DNA of 64,000 nucleotides from Hyphomonas johnsonii MHS-2 (GTDB lineage Bacteria; Pseudomonadota; Alphaproteobacteria; Caulobacterales; Hyphomonadaceae): contig NZ_ARYK01000003.1 in NCBI RefSeq assembly GCF_000685275.1, positions 124,001-188,000 of the forward strand, given 5' to 3'. Made by a program: the position numbers and the translations under genes. Positions within the stretch are counted from its first letter, which is position 1. Every line of letters starts with the position of its first letter. Shown here piece after piece: positions 58,354 to 64,000 of this stretch. The notes below the pieces were generated by a model. The model was not told where the DNA came from, searched no databases, and saw only the letters and a list, made by a program, of their open reading frames with translations.

Positions 58354-59304
58354 TTAGGAATAATCTGCCTCTTTGCCCCTGTCAATCTCTCTATATAGGG
58401 CATGAATCACCCTTAGGCGCTGTTCTGCCTCGGGCGAGGGAATGCGTGGCCAGAATGGGAACTGCCGCCCGATCCAGGTAAATTGCCGCTTTGCATAGCG
58501 CCGCGTATCGCGTTTGGCGTTTTCGGCGGCCAGCTCCGCGCTGATCTCGCCGCGCGCGAAGGCGGTGAGCCAGGGCATGCCGTGCGCCTTCATGGCTGGC
58601 AGTTCCGGGTCGAGATCGCGTTCCATCAGGGCGCGCGCCTCGTCCATCGCGCCCTGCATCAGCATGCCTTCGAAGCGCCGGTCGATCCGCTGGTAGAGGC
58701 GCGACCGGGGCGGGGTAAGGGCGAAGCCGATCCATTCACCCTCCTTGAGCACGGGCGGCTGGCGGACCTCGTGAAAGTCTCCGAGCCGCCGGCCGGTTGC
58801 CAGCCAGACCTCGTAGGCGCGGGCGAGGCGTTGCCGGTCGCCGGTGCCGAGGCGCTCGGCGGTGTCGGGGTCAACCGGAGCGAGCCGGTCACGCAGGCCT
58901 TCGGCGCCTTCGGATTCGGCGATGGCGCGCACATCGGCGCGGACGTCTTCGGGAACCGGGGGGATATTGGACAGGCCCTGCGTCAGGGCCAGCAGGTAGA
59001 GGCCGGTGCCGCCGACAAGGATGGCGCGCTTGCCGCTGCGTTCGAGTCGTGTGATCTCGGCGCGGGCGTCTTCGAGCCATTCGCCAGTGGAATAACGGGT
59101 CGCCGCATCGACATGACCGAACAGGTGGTGCTGCACGCCGTCCATCTCTTCGTCATCGGGCCGCGCGCTGATGACTTTGAGATCGCGGTAGACCTGCATG
59201 GAATCGGCATTTATCACCTCGCCACCGAGGCGCTTGGCGAGACTTATGGCGAGGGCCGTCTTGCCGCTGGCCGTAGGGCCGTGAATGAGGATTGCCGGAT
59301 GCAT
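58354..59304 (-). CDS. miaA: tRNA dimethylallyltransferase MiaA
   Basis: 316-residue enzyme that isopentenylates A37 of tRNAs reading UNN codons. P-loop GPTASGKT at 9-16 and the GGEVINADSMQVYRDL segment are family marks. The last codons contain the ilv promoter. MiaA modifies Leu tRNAs among others, and MiaA loss affects attenuation in enteric bacteria (known), so its neighbouring position is suggestive. Confidence 0.96.
   Translation of the reverse strand: MHPAILIHGPTASGKTALAISLAKRLGGEVINADSMQVYRDLKVISARPDDEEMDGVQHHLFGHVDAATRYSTGEWLEDARAEITRLERSGKRAILVGGTGLYLLALTQGLSNIPPVPEDVRADVRAIAESEGAEGLRDRLAPVDPDTAERLGTGDRQRLARAYEVWLATGRRLGDFHEVRQPPVLKEGEWIGFALTPPRSRLYQRIDRRFEGMLMQGAMDEARALMERDLDPELPAMKAHGMPWLTAFARGEISAELAAENAKRDTRRYAKRQFTWIGRQFPFWPRIPSPEAEQRLRVIHALYREIDRGKEADYS
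58357..58385 (-). promoter_or_regulatory. ilv operon promoter
   Basis: Minus strand -35 TTGACA (58380-58385) and -10 TATTCC (58357-58362) with a 17-base spacer, placed inside the last codons of miaA. The inferred start of transcription is near 58350, just before the leader-peptide ribosome-binding site. Confidence 0.8.
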
Positions 59305-59360
59305 GGAGTAAGACCTAGAGGCTTGCCGCCGAAGTTGAAAGACATGATGGGATTGAAAGC

Positions 59361-60284
59361 ATGAACCACGTACCGGATAAATCCCGCAATATCATGGCCG
59401 TTACAGCGGTGGCGGCGCCATCGCGCACCCGTCTTGCCGCAGAATTGGGGGACATCCTGTCGCGGGCTGGGCTGCAGGCTGGCGAGGTGCGCCAGCTGTG
59501 CGACGGCGCGCCGTGGCAGGCGTGCGAGTACCTGTGCGAAGCGGATGGTGAGGGTGCGGCAGAGGCGGTGCGCGATGCGGTGAAGGGGCTGGACGCGGAT
59601 GTCGCTGTCCTGCCGGCAGCGGGCCGGCGCAAACGGCTGCTGATCTCCGACATGGATTCCACGATCATCGGCCAGGAATGCCTCGACGAACTGGCCGCCT
59701 ATGCCGGCCTGAAGGCGGAAGTGTCCGCGATCACCGAGCGGGCAATGCGCGGCGAGCTTGATTTCGAGGGGGCCCTGACGACGCGGGTGGCGATGCTGAA
59801 GGACCTGCCCCTGGGCGCGCTGGAGGCGGCCTATCATGAGCGCATCCACCTGACGCCGGGCGCGCGTGTGCTGACCGCGACGATGCGGGCGCATGGTGCC
59901 TACCTCGTACTGGTGTCGGGCGGCTTCACGTTCTTCACGTCACGCGTGGCGGACGCTGCCGGTTTTGACGCGCACCGGGGCAATACGCTGATCGATGATG
60001 GCACGGTGCTGACCGGCGAGGTCGGCCGGCCGATCCTTGGGCGGGAGGCGAAACTTGACGCGCTGGACGAGACGGCCGCCGCGCGCGGCCTGACCCGCGC
60101 CGATGCGCTGGCCCTGGGCGACGGGGCGAACGATCTCGACATGATCCGGGCAGCTGGCCTGGGCATTGCCTATCACGCCAAGCCGGTTGTCGCCGCGCAG
60201 GCACATGCGGCGATCGTTCATACCGATCTCACGGCGGCGCTGTTCTTCCAGGGCTATTCGGCGGACGCGTTTGCGCCGGTCTGA
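59361..60284 (+). CDS. serB: Phosphoserine phosphatase SerB
   Basis: 307-residue HAD-family phosphatase, last step of serine biosynthesis. Nucleophile motif DMDST (97-101), conserved Ser/Thr in VSGGFTFF, and GDGANDLDM. N-terminal ~90 residues are the family's regulatory part. Divergent from miaA, convergent with degP. Confidence 0.95.
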   Translation: MNHVPDKSRNIMAVTAVAAPSRTRLAAELGDILSRAGLQAGEVRQLCDGAPWQACEYLCEADGEGAAEAVRDAVKGLDADVAVLPAAGRRKRLLISDMDSTIIGQECLDELAAYAGLKAEVSAITERAMRGELDFEGALTTRVAMLKDLPLGALEAAYHERIHLTPGARVLTATMRAHGAYLVLVSGGFTFFTSRVADAAGFDAHRGNTLIDDGTVLTGEVGRPILGREAKLDALDETAAARGLTRADALALGDGANDLDMIRAAGLGIAYHAKPVVAAQAHAAIVHTDLTAALFFQGYSADAFAPV

Positions 60285-60289
60285 GCGGT

Positions 60290-61738
60290 CTATTTCGACA
60301 ACTGGACCGAGATGAACTGGTCGAACCAGCCGGCGTCACCGCGCCGCTTGACGCGCAGCAGAAGGGGCTGTTTGGGCGTCTTCATCGCGGTTTCGACCTT
60401 TGCGACCGTATCAGTCACGGTCGAGACCTTTGCGAAGTTCACCTCGATGATGACATCGCCGCGGCTGAGCTTGCCGAATGACCGGCCACGGGCACTGACA
60501 CTGGTGACGACAACACCGTCGACGTCCTTCGGAATACCGAAGCGGCGGCGGATATCGTCATCCAGCGAGGAGAGTTCCGCGCCGAGATCGTTGCTGCTGG
60601 CAGGCAGGTCGGGCAGGGCGTTGGCGGCGGCCGCCGGATCCTCGTCCTGCAATTCGCCCAGCGTGACCGAGATGGTGCGCGGCTTGCCGTTGCGGATGAT
60701 CGCCAGGGGCACGGTCTTGCCGATCGCGGCTTCGGAAATCAGCCGGGTCATCTCACGAACGCTTTCTATCCGCTGGCCGTCGAAGCTGAGGATGAGATCG
60801 CCGACTTCGAGACTGGCCTTGGCCGCCGGGCCGTCATCGGTGATGCGGGTGATGATCACGCCGCCCTTGCCGGTGGCCTTGTAGGCCTTGACCAGGGCCT
60901 CGTCGGCATCCTGCACGTTCACGCCGAGCCATGACCGGCGCACCTTGCCGTGGGCGATCAGCTGGCTGGAGATGCGCTTGACCAGATTGGACGGCACCGA
61001 GAAGCCGATGCCGACCGATCCGCCGGTGGGTGAAATGATGGCCGTGTTCACGCCGACGACTTCACCGCCGAGATTGAACAGCGGGCCGCCGGAATTGCCG
61101 CGGTTGATGGCTGCGTCGGTCTGGATGAAGTCATCCGAGCGGCCGGAATTGAGATCGCGGTTGCGCGCCGAGATGATGCCGGCCGAGACAGAGCCGCCAA
61201 ACCCGAACGGGTTGCCGATCGCGATCACCCAGTCGCCGACTTCGGCGTGGTCGCTGTCAGCCAGGTCGACAAAGGGCAGGGGCGTGCGGCTGTCGACCTT
61301 CAGGACGGCCAGGTCGGTGTCGCGGTCACGGCCGACGAGCGTCGCTTCGAGCACGCGGCCATCGGAGAAATTGACCTCGATCTCGTCGGCATTGTCGATG
61401 ACGTGATTGTTGGTGATGATGATGCCGTCCGGGCTGATCACGAAGCCCGAACCAAGCGAGCCCTGGCGCTGGAAGCCGTCTTCATCGCGGCCGAAGAATT
61501 CGTTGAAGCGCTCCATCGGCGAGCCTTCCGGGAAAGTCGGCAGGCCATTGGGGGCAATTGTCTGCTGCGTCGAGATGTTCACGACGGCCGGCATCAGGCG
61601 TTTCGACAGGTCGCGAAGGCTTTGAGGCTGGACTTTCTGGTCGATGGCCGTAACTGCCCGCGACAGGCTTTCCTGTGCCGAAACCGGCAGGGCAATGGCA
61701 GAAACAAGGGCAAGGGCGGCGAGTGCCGAAGTGCGCAT
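60290..61738 (-). CDS. degP: Do/DegP-family periplasmic serine protease
   Basis: 482 residues with a signal peptide (to about 21), trypsin-like domain with catalytic His112 (NNHVID), Asp142 and Ser216 (GNSGGPLF), and two PDZ domains. Degrades misfolded envelope proteins. Downstream of hflK-hflC-DUF2065, forming an envelope quality-control unit. Confidence 0.95.
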   Translation of the reverse strand: MRTSALAALALVSAIALPVSAQESLSRAVTAIDQKVQPQSLRDLSKRLMPAVVNISTQQTIAPNGLPTFPEGSPMERFNEFFGRDEDGFQRQGSLGSGFVISPDGIIITNNHVIDNADEIEVNFSDGRVLEATLVGRDRDTDLAVLKVDSRTPLPFVDLADSDHAEVGDWVIAIGNPFGFGGSVSAGIISARNRDLNSGRSDDFIQTDAAINRGNSGGPLFNLGGEVVGVNTAIISPTGGSVGIGFSVPSNLVKRISSQLIAHGKVRRSWLGVNVQDADEALVKAYKATGKGGVIITRITDDGPAAKASLEVGDLILSFDGQRIESVREMTRLISEAAIGKTVPLAIIRNGKPRTISVTLGELQDEDPAAAANALPDLPASSNDLGAELSSLDDDIRRRFGIPKDVDGVVVTSVSARGRSFGKLSRGDVIIEVNFAKVSTVTDTVAKVETAMKTPKQPLLLRVKRRGDAGWFDQFISVQLSK

Positions 61739-61816
61739 GGGGCAGGGGGCTCCTGAGGGGCAGGTATTGCGTGTAGCCCGATCAGTATGGCGCTTTGGCC
61801 CCGTGTTGCAACAGGT

Positions 61817-62017
61817 TCAGGCCCCTCTGACTGCAAAGACAACCAGCACCGCGCCGATGACGGCGGAGGCCAGTCCCGCGAAAGCCACTTCGCGGCTGGA
61901 CATGGCAGCAAGCCGAAGGGCCATCCGGCGCATGAAATCGGGGGCGACCGCGTAGATCGCCCCCTCAATGAAGAGCCACAGCCCGGCGCCAGCCAGCATC
62001 AGGCAGAGCATTGACAC
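61817..62017 (-). CDS. DUF2065 small membrane protein
   Basis: 66 residues with two hydrophobic segments separated by a basic loop (PDFMRRMALRLAAM), as in the DUF2065/YjeT family often next to hflKC. GTG at 62017 used; ATG 62011 is possible. Sits nine bases after hflC. Confidence 0.85.
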   Translation of the reverse strand: MSMLCLMLAGAGLWLFIEGAIYAVAPDFMRRMALRLAAMSSREVAFAGLASAVIGAVLVVFAVRGA

Positions 62018-62026
62018 CCCGTCCGC

Positions 62027-62923
62027 CTAGCGTGCGCCGCCATTGACGCGGGCACTCTCGATGAACTCATCGCAAATGCCGAGGTTTTCCGGGCTGACAA
62101 TGATTTGCGTGCCCTGCTGGATCGCCTTGTCGCACGCGATCAATGCCCGCTGGAAACGGAAGAATTCCGGGTCCTTGTTATAGGCATTGGCGTAGACTTC
62201 GGTCGACTTCGCATCGCCTTCACCACGGATGATCTCGGCCTGTTCACGGGCCTGGGCCTCGATCACGGTTTTCTCGCGGCTGGCCTGGGCACGGATCAGG
62301 CGGGCCTTCTCCTCACCCTCGGCACGGATGCGCTGGGCTTCCTGGAGACGGGCCGACTGCATCCGGCTGTAGACGCCTTCGGCCACTTCGCGCGGCAGGT
62401 CGGCCTGACGGATACGGACATCGATGATGTCGATGCCGTCATCGGTCAGGCGCTGGTTCACGTTGACCCGAATGCGGTCCATCAGTTGCGAGCGCTGGCC
62501 GGAAATGATTTCCGGAACAGGCACGTCACCGAGGGCTTCGCGGATTGTCGAGTTGGTGATCTGGTTGAGCTGGCGGGCTGCCGCCGTCTCGGTCCGGAAA
62601 CGCTGGTAGAATTTCAGCGGGTCCTTGATCCGCCAACGCACGAAGGCGTCAACTGTCAGGCGGCGTTGGTCGGATGCCAGAACTTCAATGTTCTCGATAT
62701 CAAGCCCGATATTCTTCTTGTCGAGCTTTTCCACCTGCTGCAGCAGCGGGATCTTGAAGTAGAGGCCGGCCTGATCCTGGCCGGGTGCATTGTAGACCTG
62801 CTTCGGTTCGCCGACCTGAAGCATCAGGGCCTGCTCGTCCTGACGGACAACGAAGAAGGAATTCAGGATTGCCATCAGGGCGATGCCCGCGATGACGACG
62901 ATAAGCCATGCAAATGTGCGCAT
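62027..62923 (-). CDS. hflC: HflC, SPFH-domain membrane protein
   Basis: 298 residues with one N-terminal membrane helix then an SPFH/band-7 domain (QDEQALMLQVGEPKQVY) and a coiled-coil region (EAQRIRAEGEEKARLIRAQA). Forms a complex with HflK that modulates the FtsH protease. Overlaps the hflK stop by one base. Confidence 0.95.
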   Translation of the reverse strand: MRTFAWLIVVIAGIALMAILNSFFVVRQDEQALMLQVGEPKQVYNAPGQDQAGLYFKIPLLQQVEKLDKKNIGLDIENIEVLASDQRRLTVDAFVRWRIKDPLKFYQRFRTETAAARQLNQITNSTIREALGDVPVPEIISGQRSQLMDRIRVNVNQRLTDDGIDIIDVRIRQADLPREVAEGVYSRMQSARLQEAQRIRAEGEEKARLIRAQASREKTVIEAQAREQAEIIRGEGDAKSTEVYANAYNKDPEFFRFQRALIACDKAIQQGTQIIVSPENLGICDEFIESARVNGGAR

Positions 62924-64000
62924 TATTGTTGCCCTCCACGGGGTTTCGGTGCGGTCCGTTCAAGCGGCAGGTAGGGCACGGCGCCAGAGTCCTGGTCCAT
63001 GATCAGCTTGTCCGCACGCTCGAGCACCCGTTCCATGGTTTCGAGATACATGCGCTCCCGGGTCACGCGCGGTGCCTTGCGGTATTCGGCGTAGATCTGT
63101 TCGAAGCGCGAGGCTTCACCCTGCGCGTCGGCGAGAACCTGGTCACGATAGGCTTCGGCTTCCTGCAGGATGCGCTGGCCGGTACCGCGTGCTTGCGGAA
63201 CCACCTCGTTGGCGAACTGGGTCGCCTGGTTGATGTTGGTCTCGGCGTCCTGTTCAGCGACGTTCACGTCGTTGAACGCTTCGATCACCTGTTGTGGCGG
63301 ATCGGACCGGTCGATCGTGACAGCCAGGATCTCGATGCCGGCACGGTAGTCGTTGAGCAGGGCCTGGACTTGCTTGGCCACTTCCTGCTGCACGGTATCA
63401 CGTCCGGTCGTGATGACGCTTTGCAGCGGCGTCTTGCCGACCACTTCGCGCATCACGGATTCAGATACCTGTTCGACAGCCTCGGCCGGGTTCTTCACGT
63501 TGAGGATGAAGTTCTCCGGATGTTCGGAATCCACCTTCCAGAAGATCGAGAACTGGATGTCGACGATATTTTCGTCCTGCGTCAGCATCAGGCTCTCTTC
63601 GAGATTCTTGCCGATCCGGGTTTCCTTGCGGTTCTCGACCTCGACCAGGTCGTGTTCCTCGAACGGGGCTGGCAGGTGGAAATGCAGGCCGGGGCCGAAA
63701 TTCGTCTGCCACTTGCCGAAGCGGAATACGGCAGCCTGCTGGGTCGGGTCGACCATAACGACACTTGTCGACAGCCAGGCGAGCAGCGCGATGGCGATGA
63801 TGACAATAATGCCGAGCGGGCCGAAATTGGCGCCGGAGCCACCGCGGCGACGTCCGCCACCGCCTCCACCGCCGCCACCGGAACGCTTGCGGAAGCGTTC
63901 CTGCATGCGGCGCATCTGCGACTCAAGGTCGCCGTTTCCATTGCCGGATCCACCGGGCCCGCCGGGTCCGCCGGTTGGACGGTTCCAGGGCGATCCCCCA
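62923..64000 (-). CDS. hflK: HflK, SPFH-domain membrane protein (start beyond window)
   Basis: At least 358 residues; the reading frame continues through the right edge with the Gly/Pro-rich N-terminal tail typical of HflK (NRPTGGPGGPGGSGNGNG), so the start codon lies beyond the window. A Gly-rich stretch, a membrane helix (IIVIIAIALLAWLSTSVV) and the SPFH domain follow. Stop TAA overlaps the hflC ATG. Confidence 0.94.
   Translation of the reverse strand, partial: GGSPWNRPTGGPGGPGGSGNGNGDLESQMRRMQERFRKRSGGGGGGGGGRRRGGSGANFGPLGIIVIIAIALLAWLSTSVVMVDPTQQAAVFRFGKWQTNFGPGLHFHLPAPFEEHDLVEVENRKETRIGKNLEESLMLTQDENIVDIQFSIFWKVDSEHPENFILNVKNPAEAVEQVSESVMREVVGKTPLQSVITTGRDTVQQEVAKQVQALLNDYRAGIEILAVTIDRSDPPQQVIEAFNDVNVAEQDAETNINQATQFANEVVPQARGTGQRILQEAEAYRDQVLADAQGEASRFEQIYAEYRKAPRVTRERMYLETMERVLERADKLIMDQDSGAVPYLPLERTAPKPRGGQQ

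Noticed and set aside
63840-63895. Repetitive GC-rich tract
   Set aside because: It simply encodes the Gly-rich N-terminal region of HflK.

Overview
The window is high-GC chromosomal DNA, densely coded and mostly in operons. Gene content points to an alphaproteobacterium of the Caulobacterales/Hyphomonadales type, possibly Hyphomonas-like. The main pointers are a DivL-type kinase with tyrosine in place of the phospho-accepting histidine, CtrA-like TTAA-N7-TTAA boxes, a Tad/Cpa pilus locus, the serB-miaA-ilvBNC-degP-hflCK neighbourhood and a bactofilin. The family assignment is inference; no rRNA or other marker is present. I found no tRNA, rRNA, CRISPR array, insertion sequence or prophage.

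Layout. 1-10217 (+): the division and cell-wall cluster ftsI(partial)-murE-murF-mraY-murD-ftsW-murG-murC, almost all with overlapping start and stop codons; murB, ddl and ftsQAZ do not follow. 10214-12695: a phospholipase A2-like lipoprotein and an Atg22/UMF1-like MFS permease. 12756-23877: the Tad pilus locus. Two TadE-like pseudopilins and a stand-alone secretin N-domain protein lie on the minus strand; flp-cpaA-cpaBCDEF-tadBC lie on the plus strand. TadD is displaced to 25505, behind an ALDH7-type dehydrogenase. 26593-35162: an M17 aminopeptidase, TPR proteins, an epimerase-like protein, EF-hand and alpha/beta-hydrolase proteins, and two glycosyltransferases. 35260-41694: translation genes infC (ATA start), rpmI, rplT, pheS and pheT, with an I78-type inhibitor lipoprotein coupled to infC and an anchored unknown protein between pheS and pheT. 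41729-44275: a K+ channel, dapB, and PTS EIIA plus HPr. 44285-51562: an EF-hand protein, divL behind a CtrA box, a GGDEF protein, a secreted methyltransferase-like lipoprotein, an SDR, a Sel1-repeat protein and a bactofilin. 51977-53360: a GH25 muramidase lipoprotein and an EEP-fold hydrolase. 53374-58385 (-): ilvB-X-ilvN-Y-ilvC behind a complete attenuation leader. 58354-64000: miaA, serB, degP, a DUF2065 protein, hflC and hflK (runs off the edge).

How parts work together. The mur/fts genes build and flip peptidoglycan precursor. The Tad genes make a Flp pilus, from pilin through prepilin peptidase, secretin, ATPase and platform. DivL and a CtrA-like box ahead of the cpaB operon tie pilus and cell cycle to one regulator (inference). 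IlvB, IlvN and IlvC make branched-chain amino acids, and their leader peptide reads Leu/Val/Ile supply. HflK, HflC, DUF2065 and DegP form an envelope quality-control operon.

The most interesting items are the ilv leader with its 12-codon Leu/Val/Ile-rich peptide, the perfect CtrA box ahead of divL, the unknown anchored or secreted proteins translationally threaded into the ilv and phe operons, the ATA start of infC, and several strong palindromes at promoters.
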